NCBI GenBank assembly: GCA_964342585.1
Contig: CAYFHK010000009.1
Coordinates: 1 to 38,285, forward strand
Length of the DNA stretch: 38,285 nt
Reading direction: 5' to 3'
Source: Parvularcula sp964342585
Lineage (GTDB): Bacteria; Pseudomonadota; Alphaproteobacteria; Caulobacterales; Parvularculaceae
In this document: one piece after another, positions 17,109 through 25,679 of the stretch
Position numbering within the stretch: the stretch's first letter is position 1
Layout: each line of letters starts with the position of its first letter
Program-made: the position numbers and the translations under genes
The notes under the pieces: model-generated
Told to the model about the DNA's origin: nothing
What the model saw: the letters and a program-made list of their open reading frames with translations, nothing else
Database searches by the model: none

Positions 17109-18287
17109 ATGGTGGCGTTCGGGATCTTCATCATCTGCCTATGTGTAGCCGTGGTTTTGCTCACCTACATGGGTTATCCGCTGGCTATTTTGATAGCGTC
17201 TCGCGGTAAAACGCTGTCGCAAGAAGCTGGCTTTCCTCCTGGCACCGCGTTGCCGAGTGTAAGCGTTATCATCTGTGCGTATAATGAGGAAAAAGCGATT
17301 GGGCAAAAGCTGAAAAGCGTGGCGGCAACCGACTATTCAGGCGAGATGGAAGTTTTGGTTGGCGACGATGGGTCGACAGATCAGACCGAGAGCGAAGTGG
17401 CCAGTGTCCTTTGGCCAGCGTGTCGTTACGTTAAATATCCTCGCCAGGGGAAAGCCCGGGTATTGGCGGACTTGGTTGCGCGCGCCACCGGCGATATTCT
17501 GGTCTTTACCGATGCCGATCCCATTTGGCGACGTGATACCCTCCGTCAGCTGATCGCGCCCTTTGCCTCGCCGGCCGTCGGTGCTGTGGGCGGACACGTG
17601 ATGACCGCCAAAAAAGCGCGTCGCATGGAAGAGGGCGATGGTGCGTTTCGACGGTATGAGAACTTTATCCGAACGACAGAGGATCGCCTATTTGGCGCCA
17701 TTTCCGCTGATGGTGGGCTTTTTGCGATCCGGCGGGGTCTCTATCAAGCGCCGCCCGAAGGCGTCACAGACGACTTTTTCATCAGTACAGCTGCGGTCGC
17801 GAAGGGGAAGCGGATCGCTTTTGCCGAGAGCGCCATCGCGGAGGAAGAAAGTATCGTCTCGCCACTCGCCCAATGGCGGCGACGACTTCGCATCACTGTG
17901 AGAGGTTTGGCATCGGTCTATGCGCGGCGTGAGCTTCTCTCGACGAAGCGATATGGTCTTTATGCGGTTGGTCTCTTCTTTCACAAAGTAATGCGTCGGG
18001 TTGCGCCGCTATTCTTGTTTGTGGGTGCGGTCGTCGCACTGATCATGTTGCTGACCAGCGCGACTTACTGGCAGGTGGGGCTGCTTGCCGTCATTGGCTT
18101 CGCCTTTTTGCTGCTGCCTTTGATCGCCGATGTGCAGGTTCCGAAGATCGTCTCGGTGGGCAGTTATGCGTTGCTTCATCTTGGCGGGCTTGCCGCGGGC
18201 ACGATTCTTTTCCTCGCGGGAAAGCGTTATGTGCAGTGGTCGCCAGCGAAAGAGCGCCTGGTGCAGGCGACGGGCGGTGAAGAATGA
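17109..18287 (+). CDS. Membrane glycosyltransferase family 2 (processive-type architecture)
   Basis: A 392-residue protein: one N-terminal membrane segment, a GT-A domain, then three C-terminal membrane segments. Seen: SVSVIICAYNEEKAIGQKL, VGDDGSTDQTE (first Asp motif), VFTDADPIWRRDTLRQL (DxD), a GAVGGHV segment, TDDFFIS (acceptor-side ED-like motif), and QWRRRLRITVRG (equivalent of the Q/RxxRW box). The overall plan resembles IcaA/PgaC and HfsG, the N-acetylglucosamine transferase of the holdfast system. That substrate is suggested by the deacetylase that follows directly, but is not proven. Overlaps the deacetylase gene by 4 bases. Confidence 0.9.
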   Translation: MVAFGIFIICLCVAVVLLTYMGYPLAILIASRGKTLSQEAGFPPGTALPSVSVIICAYNEEKAIGQKLKSVAATDYSGEMEVLVGDDGSTDQTESEVASVLWPACRYVKYPRQGKARVLADLVARATGDILVFTDADPIWRRDTLRQLIAPFASPAVGAVGGHVMTAKKARRMEEGDGAFRRYENFIRTTEDRLFGAISADGGLFAIRRGLYQAPPEGVTDDFFISTAAVAKGKRIAFAESAIAEEESIVSPLAQWRRRLRITVRGLASVYARRELLSTKRYGLYAVGLFFHKVMRRVAPLFLFVGAVVALIMLLTSATYWQVGLLAVIGFAFLLLPLIADVQVPKIVSVGSYALLHLGGLAAGTILFLAGKRYVQWSPAKERLVQATGGEE

Positions 18288-19324
18288 CGTCCCAATTGCT
18301 TCAGCAAATTGCTGCGCGGTCGAACGCCTATCGCACACTGCTCAAAGGGAAAGTCACGGTCCTTACCTATCATCGTGTCTTGCCCGAAGACGATCTCACA
18401 GCTGAAGATATTTCTTGGGAAATGGCCGTCACGAAACCGGTCTTCTGCGAGCATTTGAAGTTCCTACACGATGAATTTGTTGTCATCGATGAGGAACAAC
18501 TGGTGCGTTTCCTCGACGGTGAGGATCGACTCCGGCCCGACCGCGCCTATGTCGCTATCACGTTCGACGATGGGTGGCGCGACAATTTCGATCACGCATT
18601 TGATTTGCTGCGGCAAACTAAGACTCCGGCCACGATATTTCTGTGCACGGCGCACATCGACAATGGCGCGCCCTTTTGGTGGGCTGCGCTCGAGCAGGGC
18701 GTAAAACAGTTCGGGATTGATGAAACACGCCGCCAACTTCAGATCATCGCCAATCAGGACTCGGAGCCCGTAAGCTCGCCTTGGGCCACGCCTGACGATG
18801 TGCCGACCCTCCGATCGCTGACCGCTGTTCTAAAACAGATGCCCGCCGACAAGCTGACTAACCTCATCACACATTGGATCGTAGCCTACATGTCTGAAAC
18901 GACGCGAACGGTGATGACCTGGGAAGAGGTCAGCGAAATGGCGAGGGCCAGCATCAAGTTCGGTCCGCATACGCGCCATCACACCATTCTGCCGGGTCTG
19001 TCGCTCGAGCAGCAGCGCGAAGAAGTGGAAGGGTGCGCGGCTGATCTGGCGGCGCGAGGGTTAGATACGAGCGCGTTTTTCTGTTTTCCCAGCGGTGAGG
19101 TCGATGAGGCCAGTACCCAGGTCGTCCAGGCGGCGGGCTTTGATTACGCCTATGGGCTTGGTGGCGCGGCGTTTTCACCCAAAAATTATTCCCGACCGAG
19201 CGTGATCCCACGGCTTAATGTGGGTATGCACAATTCGGGGAGCCTGGGAGCGTTTAAATGGGCGCTGACAAAAGCTGGCATACGCGCGCATCGACAGCGA
19301 GCGCCGCAGAGCGGGCGCGCATGA
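18284..19324 (+). CDS. Polysaccharide deacetylase (NodB / HfsH-like)
   Basis: A 346-residue carbohydrate esterase family 4 enzyme. Seen: VTVLTYHRV at the first strand, TFDDG at 93-97 (catalytic base and metal Asp), HTRHH at 229-233 (the H-S/T-x-x-H metal motif), and CFPSGEVDEAS near 267-277 corresponding to the active-site groove motif. The catalytic set appears intact. About 130 residues separate motifs 1 and 2, more than in a minimal NodB domain. I see no signal peptide, so, as with HfsH and some relatives, it may act in the cytoplasm or at the membrane. Predicted to remove N-acetyl groups and make the polymer cationic and adhesive. Flanked by 4-base overlaps on both sides. Confidence 0.9.
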   Translation: MTSQLLQQIAARSNAYRTLLKGKVTVLTYHRVLPEDDLTAEDISWEMAVTKPVFCEHLKFLHDEFVVIDEEQLVRFLDGEDRLRPDRAYVAITFDDGWRDNFDHAFDLLRQTKTPATIFLCTAHIDNGAPFWWAALEQGVKQFGIDETRRQLQIIANQDSEPVSSPWATPDDVPTLRSLTAVLKQMPADKLTNLITHWIVAYMSETTRTVMTWEEVSEMARASIKFGPHTRHHTILPGLSLEQQREEVEGCAADLAARGLDTSAFFCFPSGEVDEASTQVVQAAGFDYAYGLGGAAFSPKNYSRPSVIPRLNVGMHNSGSLGAFKWALTKAGIRAHRQRAPQSGRA

Positions 19325-21372
19325 TCAGTCTAGCCATCGTGTCGGCCTTGCTGATGTCCGCGTGCTCTTCGGGCGGCGGGTCATCTGAGGGGAGCGGCGG
19401 TGATGTCGTGCCGCCAGCGCCGCCGTCGTCTGGGGGGGCGGGTGTGTCTTCACCGCAGCCCGTTGTCCCCAAAACGACCTGGCCCGATTTGCGCGATGGC
19501 GATCTGTTCGTGCGCGCGAGCAATGGGGCGCAACCGCTACAGGTGACCTGGCGCGCTGTGTTCCTCGCCGATCGCTCGACGGAACGCCTCTATTGGTATG
19601 GGCCAGATGGCCGCTTGCTTGAGACGATCGATATCGACCGAGACCAGCCCAACGGAAATCAGACGCTGAGTTTCAGCGGGGGGCAGGGTGATTATCGCCT
19701 CGTTGTGCCGGGGCGGAGCCGCCGCGCCTATTCGGTCACGGTGCCCGCTGGGCTCCCATCAGTCTTCGCGCCGGTGAAACTCCACATGGCACTCGAAGCT
19801 GACGCCGATCTGCCGCTCTACTGGTCCGGCCCCGTGCCAGCAGATGGCCTGCAGGTTCTCCTGCGATCCCATGAAGGCCAGGCAGCTGTTGATGTCGAGG
19901 CGTGCGCCTTGGCGACCGACGGCACTGTCACCGCGTGTAATGCGATCGGTCGGCTGACAAGCGAAGAAGGCGACGCCTACGAAACGGCGCCCGCGCTTGA
20001 TGTATCGACGCTGCCAACCCTTGGGGTTCTGCGCGTGAAGCCCACACGCGATCGAAAGTTGAGCTTTTGGATCGATGATGCGCCGTCGATCTTCGCGCAG
20101 TCACCCAATGCGTGGTTCGTACCCGAATTTCCGACGGGTGACGTGATGGTCTCGTTGTCCCTCGACAGCGCCAGCCCTATGCCGACCATCGGCAGCTATT
20201 TTGAATTCTTCACACCGCCCGCCGAGCTCGCCGCGTTGCACGCGACCCTCGGTGTGACGCATGCGCAGTATTACGCGCCAGAAGATGTTCTGACACGCAA
20301 TCCAGACCATGACGTGCCGATCATTGAAGCCTATCAAGATATCGGCGTGACTTCGCATCAGACGATTTTGAATGACACGCAACGCGATTCCGTGACGGCG
20401 GACGAAGCGGCGAGCATTTCGTTCTTTGCTGATTACATTGAGCGCCGCGCGGCACAGGGCCTCGGACCCGATAGTGTCGCCTTCATCGATGAGCCAAATC
20501 TGCGATACGGCTCATATAGTGCGTTTGAGGACTATTTCGTCGCGCAGGCATTGTCGGTGCGCGGCCTCGCCAGCGGTGGCGGCCCGGTTGTGAAGATTGC
20601 CGCACCGGAAAGCTCGCTGATGCGCAATGCCCCGTCGATGAGTTCGATGCAAGATCGATCGGGCATCGTTTGGGCCGAAAATCTGCTCACGGCGCATTGG
20701 GATTTGGTCGACATCATCTCCTGGCACGCCTGGAACATATTCGACATCGCAGCCCTGGATTTGGTGGCTGATGAAATCGCTGCGGTTGAGGCCTTAAACA
20801 CCCAGCTGGCCGCAGCCCGCAGCGCCCCCCCCAAAGCGCTTGCGATCACGCAAACGAACATCAGTAGCGGTACGGAAATCAGCCCTTACGAAGTCGATAC
20901 GTTCTTTGCGGGGCTTTGGTGGGCAACGCTGGTGTCCATCGTCGCCGAGCAAGGGATCTTGGATCAGATCAACTGGTTCAAGGCGGTTGATGAGAATGAG
21001 TATGGCAAAGGGCTCACGCGCTGCTCGCCAACCGCATGCGTGCAAAAACCGGTGGCGGACGTCTTTGGCTTCATCAACGCCAATCTCTTTGAGAGCCGCG
21101 TCTCCGCCCAGTCGGATCGTCACGCGGTGAAGTCTTTCGCAGTGGCCAATCCGGCAGGCGACGTTCATCTTTTCGTCGTGAATGGAGACTTTCGATCGTA
21201 TCGGATCGAAATCATGGCGGATAGCGATGTGTGCTTCATTGAAGCTGTTCAGTTGACGGACGGCGATGCTGATAACGTCATCGAAGAATCGGTGCTGAGC
21301 GCGCCTGCGCTGCAAGAGCTGGCGCCCGCGTCGATCACGCTGTTCAAAGGGTCTCGAGGGGTCTGTCCGTGA
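19321..21372 (+). CDS. Lipoprotein with a glycoside-hydrolase-like (clan GH-A) barrel; function unknown
   Basis: A 683-residue predicted lipoprotein. Seen: signal MISLAIVSALLMSAC with the acylated Cys15, a Ser/Gly/Pro-rich linker to residue 50, two probable beta-rich domains (about 55-270), then a region that reads like a (beta/alpha)8 barrel (about 275-580) and a short beta C-terminal domain. In the barrel, VAFIDEPNLRYG (E391) sits like the acid/base NEP motif of strand 4, DIISWHAWN (463-471) like strand 6, and KALAITQTNISSG (505-517) like strand 7. The nucleophile glutamate expected in strand 7 is Gln511 here. The start is the ATG that overlaps the deacetylase stop (ATGA); a longer frame exists but breaks the lipobox. 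I infer a surface or periplasmic polysaccharide-binding or modifying protein tied to the cluster. Confidence 0.65.
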   Translation: MISLAIVSALLMSACSSGGGSSEGSGGDVVPPAPPSSGGAGVSSPQPVVPKTTWPDLRDGDLFVRASNGAQPLQVTWRAVFLADRSTERLYWYGPDGRLLETIDIDRDQPNGNQTLSFSGGQGDYRLVVPGRSRRAYSVTVPAGLPSVFAPVKLHMALEADADLPLYWSGPVPADGLQVLLRSHEGQAAVDVEACALATDGTVTACNAIGRLTSEEGDAYETAPALDVSTLPTLGVLRVKPTRDRKLSFWIDDAPSIFAQSPNAWFVPEFPTGDVMVSLSLDSASPMPTIGSYFEFFTPPAELAALHATLGVTHAQYYAPEDVLTRNPDHDVPIIEAYQDIGVTSHQTILNDTQRDSVTADEAASISFFADYIERRAAQGLGPDSVAFIDEPNLRYGSYSAFEDYFVAQALSVRGLASGGGPVVKIAAPESSLMRNAPSMSSMQDRSGIVWAENLLTAHWDLVDIISWHAWNIFDIAALDLVADEIAAVEALNTQLAAARSAPPKALAITQTNISSGTEISPYEVDTFFAGLWWATLVSIVAEQGILDQINWFKAVDENEYGKGLTRCSPTACVQKPVADVFGFINANLFESRVSAQSDRHAVKSFAVANPAGDVHLFVVNGDFRSYRIEIMADSDVCFIEAVQLTDGDADNVIEESVLSAPALQELAPASITLFKGSRGVCP

Positions 21373-22496
21373 CAGGCGCCGGGATAAGCTTCTCTGTCGA
21401 GCCGCTGGATGTGCTGGGCGCGTTAGAAGCGGATTGGAAGGCGCTCCAGCGCGGGAAGATGTCATCCCCACCTTTTGGCTTTTTCGAGCTGCAAGCGGTT
21501 CGGGCGGAGCTCTTGAAGTCAGACCGGCGCAAGGATGTTCGTTTGCTGCTTGGCCGCGACGGGTCAAAGCTCGTGGCCGCTGCTCTTCTCGGGGTAAGGT
21601 CGCATCCGGTTTTCGGCCGGTTGGGGCTTTTAAGCGAAACTGGCGACCCCGCGCTCGATACTGTGTATACAGAGTATAATGATTTAATGGGCGTCGCCGA
21701 TCAACCAGACCTCTGTCATGCCGCGCTGAAGGCCCTTTTTGCAGACGATGATCTTTCCCTCGACGGGATATCGCTGACGCGCGTGGGTCCTGAGGTGGCG
21801 GCGGCTTTCTCCGATGCTGGCGTGCAGCTTGGGTTGCGCATGACCCAGACGCGGCGCCAGGCTGCCTTCGCCGCAGACCTGACAGCGGCGGCAACGCTGG
21901 ATAATCTCGTCGGCGCCTTGGGCAAGTCGACCAAATCGCGGGTTCGGCGCTCGATCCGGCTTTATGAGGAGGGGGGACAATTGCGGCTCATCGAAGCCGA
22001 GACGCCTGTAGCGCGAGCCCAAGCCTTCGATGCGCTGCTCACTCTTCATCGCCAGCAATGGGCGGAACGAGAAGTCGCATCGTCCTTCTTGGCTCCCACG
22101 ATGCAGACATTCCATCGCGCCCTTATTGAGCGCGCATCAGAGGAGACCGCGCTGGTCTCCTTCATGCAAGGATCCACGCGCCTCGGGGTGCTCTATTACC
22201 TCACGGCCGGCAACCAAGTGTTCTATTACCAAAGCGGTTTTGCGGCCGCACCGGACAATCAGCATTTGCCCGGCTATACCGCGCACCTCCTGGCGATGGT
22301 GCATTTCGCCAGCAAGGGATATCGGCGATACAATTTGATGAGCGAGCACGGAGAATACAAAGCGCGGATCGCAAAAATTGAAGAGCCGCTGATCAGTCTC
22401 ACCCTGGATCGTCCCAACTGGCGAACCGCGCTCCGGCGGGGTGAGCGGTCATTACGGCGCCACGTCAAATCGAAGATGGGACGCGTCTCGTCGTGA
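21369..22496 (+). CDS. Second CelD/BcsL-family GNAT acyltransferase (HfsK-like)
   Basis: A 375-residue cytoplasmic acyltransferase with two GNAT folds in FemAB style. Seen: GKSTKSRVRRSIRLYEEGG, the basic helix that precedes the C-terminal domain, FDALLTLHRQQWAER, VLYYLTAGNQVFYYQSGF, and a C-terminal block LPGYTAHLLAMVHFASKGYRRYNLMSEHGEYKARI (given in parts: PGYTAHLL, YNLM, GEYKARI), which matches the family's closing motif. Starts with GTG overlapping the previous TGA; GAGGGG lies 7 bases upstream. Together with the cluster's first gene it gives two related acyltransferases; they could add acyl groups to different sugars. Confidence 0.85.
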   Translation: MTGAGISFSVEPLDVLGALEADWKALQRGKMSSPPFGFFELQAVRAELLKSDRRKDVRLLLGRDGSKLVAAALLGVRSHPVFGRLGLLSETGDPALDTVYTEYNDLMGVADQPDLCHAALKALFADDDLSLDGISLTRVGPEVAAAFSDAGVQLGLRMTQTRRQAAFAADLTAAATLDNLVGALGKSTKSRVRRSIRLYEEGGQLRLIEAETPVARAQAFDALLTLHRQQWAEREVASSFLAPTMQTFHRALIERASEETALVSFMQGSTRLGVLYYLTAGNQVFYYQSGFAAAPDNQHLPGYTAHLLAMVHFASKGYRRYNLMSEHGEYKARIAKIEEPLISLTLDRPNWRTALRRGERSLRRHVKSKMGRVSS

Positions 22497-23896
22497 CGGA
22501 GCGACCTGTTCCTGAGCCATCGACGGTGGGGCCCGAGCCGGCGCCAGGGCGAAGCGTCGAGCGCGTCTTGCACAATGCGTCGCTTACCCTTGCAACGCGC
22601 GGCGCAACGAGCCTCTTGCGCCTTATCCGGAACGTCATCCTGGCGCGCCTACTTGGGCCCTTCGAGCGCGGCGCGCTGAACGCGCTTTTCGCATTGATCG
22701 AAACGCTGATCTACGTGTCGGGCTTCGGTCTCGCGATGGCTGCCCAGAAGGAGGCAGCGAACGCCGAAGACCCCCATCGCGGCAATCTTGTTCTTCTCGT
22801 GCTAGCCACCGCGATCGGCTTGATCATCGCCGCATTGACCTTCGGTGCGCTCAGCACCGGCGTCTTATTCGCTGGGGCGGAACAAGCCCTAAAGCCGTTC
22901 GCCGCGATGTTCGCCATCATGGCCTTTATGATGTTTATGCGGAACATTGGCCATGCGCAGCTTGTGGGGGGAGAGCGGATTGCGCGCTCTAATGCCTTCC
23001 GGCTTGTTGAGGCGGTCTTGCTGATCGTCTTGGTGCTGATCCTCGTGATCGTGTTTGAAAAGGACCTGACGGCCGTCTCCTTCGGGTTTTTCGTTGGCTA
23101 CGGGGTGGTCTTTTTCCTGGTTTATCGAAGTCTCTTCGCGGGTGGCGTGACCCGGCCGGAGGGGCGATGGCCAAGGGCGCTGACCCAGGTGATGAAATCG
23201 GGCCTGCGCAGCTATCCCGATGACGTGGCGCTTTCCGTTGTCTTTCGCGCTGACCTTTTATTCCTCGCCGCCCTCAAAGGGGCAGAGACAGCAGCTTTCT
23301 ATGCCATCGCGCTCGTCGGGACGGAGGTCCTGGCGACGGTCTCCGAGTCCGTAGCCAGCGCGGCGGCGAAGAGCCTGTTGACACAACGGGAGGGCGAGCG
23401 GGCGCCCGACAAGCAGACCTTCGCCATGGTGCGGCTGACGCTCTATGGCGCGGTGCCGGGGGCCGTCATTCTCTCGCTCTTGAGCCCATTATGGGTCGGC
23501 GGCTTGTTCGGACAGGATTACCTGCCAGCGACCGTTGCTGTGCCTTGGTTGGCTGCTGCCGTCGCCGCGGCGAGCGTGCTGGCGTTCATCCGCCTCAGCC
23601 TCATCGGCAAGGGGTATCCCGGTTTGGTCTCCCTGGTGGCCAGCGTGTCCGCTGTGGCGAGCCTATTGCTCAATCTCCTCCTGATCCCGCCTTTCGGCAT
23701 GGTCGGTGCAGCGATTGCCTCGCTGATCACATATGTTGGGATGACAGGGGTGAATGCGGTACACCTTGCCTATAGGGCAAAAATAAGCCCCATTCGATAT
23801 TTCTGGGACCCCGAAACGGACAGAGCGATCGCACGTGCCGTGATCGCGCGCATGAAGGGGATGAGGGAGGGGCGGCAGTCGCCGCAAGAGACATGA
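22493..23896 (+). CDS. Polysaccharide flippase (Wzx/HfsF type, MOP superfamily)
   Basis: A 467-residue inner-membrane protein with about 12-14 hydrophobic segments. Seen: N-terminal LATRGATSLLRLIRNVILARLLGPFERGAL, the usual first helix pair ending in an R-x-LGP-x-x-x-G motif. Later, LRSYPDDVALSVVFRADLLFL and FYAIALVGTEVLATVSESVA match the second half of Wzx proteins. It should flip lipid-linked repeat units for the Wzy-like polymerase. GTG start within a 4-base GTGA overlap; its own end overlaps the next gene by ATGA. The start is supported only by this arrangement, but the family N-terminus is complete. Confidence 0.9.
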   Translation: MTERPVPEPSTVGPEPAPGRSVERVLHNASLTLATRGATSLLRLIRNVILARLLGPFERGALNALFALIETLIYVSGFGLAMAAQKEAANAEDPHRGNLVLLVLATAIGLIIAALTFGALSTGVLFAGAEQALKPFAAMFAIMAFMMFMRNIGHAQLVGGERIARSNAFRLVEAVLLIVLVLILVIVFEKDLTAVSFGFFVGYGVVFFLVYRSLFAGGVTRPEGRWPRALTQVMKSGLRSYPDDVALSVVFRADLLFLAALKGAETAAFYAIALVGTEVLATVSESVASAAAKSLLTQREGERAPDKQTFAMVRLTLYGAVPGAVILSLLSPLWVGGLFGQDYLPATVAVPWLAAAVAAASVLAFIRLSLIGKGYPGLVSLVASVSAVASLLLNLLLIPPFGMVGAAIASLITYVGMTGVNAVHLAYRAKISPIRYFWDPETDRAIARAVIARMKGMREGRQSPQET

Positions 23897-24918
23897 GTGT
23901 AACTGCGCGCAGCTCAGTGTATGACCACTCACCGACGGCTGCGCATGCGGCGCGCCCACGCTTCAGCATCGTCGTCCCGGCATTCAATGAATCGGAGAAT
24001 TTGTTGCGGTTGCTGCAGTCGATCGCCGCGGCGGCGGACGATGCTGCCACAGACATCCTCGTCGTTGATAATCACTCTACGGATGAAACAGCCGATTTGG
24101 CGCGCGAGGCCGGGGTGCAGGTTCTTCGGCCACCGCAGAAACAGACAATCGCGGCGTTGCGAAATTTAGGCGCGGCCGCGACCTCGGGCGAGATTATCGT
24201 GTTCATCGATGCCGATATGGAAGTCCCCGCGGATTGGTTCGACGTGCTGACAACTGAGTTTGACGACCCGACCGTGGACGGCGTTGGTATTGTCGAGGAC
24301 ATTCCCGCCGCGGCACCTTGGTTCGCGCAAATCTGGTCTCGGCGAACATTGGCGCGTCGGTCGAAGCGGCGAAAAGCTGATTTCTTGCCCGGTCGCAACA
24401 TTGCCGTGCGCCGCGACGTGTTTGATCGGATTGGGGGGTTCTCGGATCAATTGCGCACCTCCGAAGACAAAGACTTTACGATGCGTGCGAAACAATCCGG
24501 TGCGGCGTTATACTCGCTGGTGCATCCCGGAGTTGTTCACTGGGGCTATGAGCGCGACTTTGCCGAGTGGTGCCGAAAGGAATTTTGGCGGCAGCGAAGC
24601 CATCTGGCGATGCTCGAACGCCATGGCGTTTCCTTGCGCTTACTGCGGTTCCCGCTATTGAGTTTGGCCCATTTGCTCGGCGTGTTGTTCTTCGTGGCGG
24701 TCGGCGGTCTGAATGTTTCGATGACGCTGCTAGTGGGTATTTGTCTCATCGCCCCAAGTTTGGCGCTGACCTTGGCGCACAAAGAAAGCCGTCGGTCGTT
24801 TCGTGATGTTCTCGCCTTCACCGGTTTGTATTTTTGTCGCTTTGTGATTGCGGGCGCGGCTGTTGCGACGGAAGCTATAGATCGGCTTCGGGCCGATAAG
24901 CCGCGGGGTAAGGCGTAA
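23893..24918 (+). CDS. Glycosyltransferase family 2 with C-terminal membrane segments (HfsL-like)
   Basis: A 341-residue GT-A enzyme. Seen: RFSIVVPAFNESENLLRLLQS, ILVVDNHSTDETADLAREAG, AALRNLGAAATSGEIIVFIDADM (DxD motif), and SEDKDFTMRAKQSG (the acceptor ED motif). A basic HWGYERDFAEWCRKEFWRQRS segment follows, then two hydrophobic spans at about 255-295 and one near 305-325. It should add one sugar to the lipid-linked unit at the cytoplasmic membrane face. The order after a flippase and the length fit HfsL-type enzymes. The ATGA overlap with the flippase continues the coupling chain. Confidence 0.88.
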   Translation: MSVTARSSVYDHSPTAAHAARPRFSIVVPAFNESENLLRLLQSIAAAADDAATDILVVDNHSTDETADLAREAGVQVLRPPQKQTIAALRNLGAAATSGEIIVFIDADMEVPADWFDVLTTEFDDPTVDGVGIVEDIPAAAPWFAQIWSRRTLARRSKRRKADFLPGRNIAVRRDVFDRIGGFSDQLRTSEDKDFTMRAKQSGAALYSLVHPGVVHWGYERDFAEWCRKEFWRQRSHLAMLERHGVSLRLLRFPLLSLAHLLGVLFFVAVGGLNVSMTLLVGICLIAPSLALTLAHKESRRSFRDVLAFTGLYFCRFVIAGAAVATEAIDRLRADKPRGKA

Positions 24919-24922
24919 GCGT

Positions 24923-25675
24923 ATGCGTTTGGTTCCCCCCAAAAAAACCTCAGGTGCGATGGCTTCGACCACCGCGAAGTTGAAACAGAAACTCCGCCGT
25001 GCAAAGCGGCGTGGGCTGACGCAAACGGCCGTGAAGGCATGGCATGACCATGTTTTCCGTATTGAGCGCGATATTGTCATGTCGCTCGATCTCGATCGCG
25101 CCAGGTTTGGGCCTGTTCAGCCGGGAGGCGAGTATAAGAGCCACGAGATCCTCGATTTAGGGTCGCCCGCATACATCCGACTCGCCTCAGCTTTCCCGCA
25201 GAAAGCGAAGTATTTTGCGGAGTATTTGAACACCGATTGTGTGATTTTCAGCCTAGAGAAAGATGATCGACCTGTCGGGTTTTTCATCGTGGCACTGAGC
25301 GATTTTTATGACCGGTATTACTATCGCCGGCTGATCAAGGTCGGCGATCATTCCGCCTATATGTTCTCCGTCTTTATCACACCCTCGGCGCGGTCACGTG
25401 CGGCGGCTTGGTGCTTGGGCAAAGGTGGGCTCTCAGCGTTGCAGGAAATGGGGCGCAAAGAAATTCGCGGATCCGTCAGTACACGAATTCCTTCGATCCG
25501 GCGCTTATACCGTTTGTTTGGCGCGCGTGAAACTGGCGAGCAAGTTCTCTTCTATAAGCTTTTTGTCTGGCGGTGGTCGCGCCTGGTGCCGTCAGCGGAC
25601 GAGCCAGTTGCGACGCCAGCAAACCCGCCCTTGCAGCCCGCAACTGTTCCGGGTCCAGATGGTCAAAGCCATTAG
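24923..25675 (+). CDS. GNAT-like protein of unknown function, last gene of the polysaccharide cluster
   Basis: A 250-residue soluble protein I do not recognise with certainty. Seen: a very basic N-terminus (residues 1-40, repeated K/R), then a mixed alpha/beta region. VIFSLEKDDRPVGFFIVAL looks like the central GNAT strands, SAYMFSVFITPSARSRAAAWCLG looks like the strand 4 and acetyl-CoA loop, and VSTRIPSIRRLYRLFGARETGEQVLFYKL resembles the closing helix and strand of GNAT folds. The usual R/QxxGxG/A loop is not clean. It starts 4 bases after the preceding stop, so it is part of the same transcript. Acylation of the polymer or its precursor is the simplest guess. It ends 4 bases from a convergent gene. 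Confidence 0.55.
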   Translation: MRLVPPKKTSGAMASTTAKLKQKLRRAKRRGLTQTAVKAWHDHVFRIERDIVMSLDLDRARFGPVQPGGEYKSHEILDLGSPAYIRLASAFPQKAKYFAEYLNTDCVIFSLEKDDRPVGFFIVALSDFYDRYYYRRLIKVGDHSAYMFSVFITPSARSRAAAWCLGKGGLSALQEMGRKEIRGSVSTRIPSIRRLYRLFGARETGEQVLFYKLFVWRWSRLVPSADEPVATPANPPLQPATVPGPDGQSH

Positions 25676-25679
25676 AGCC

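Noticed and set aside
8597..25675. Exosortase (XrtA/PEP-CTERM) type polysaccharide locus
   Set aside because: FemAB-like and deacetylase genes are also found in such loci, but no exosortase and no PEP-CTERM protein is present in the window.
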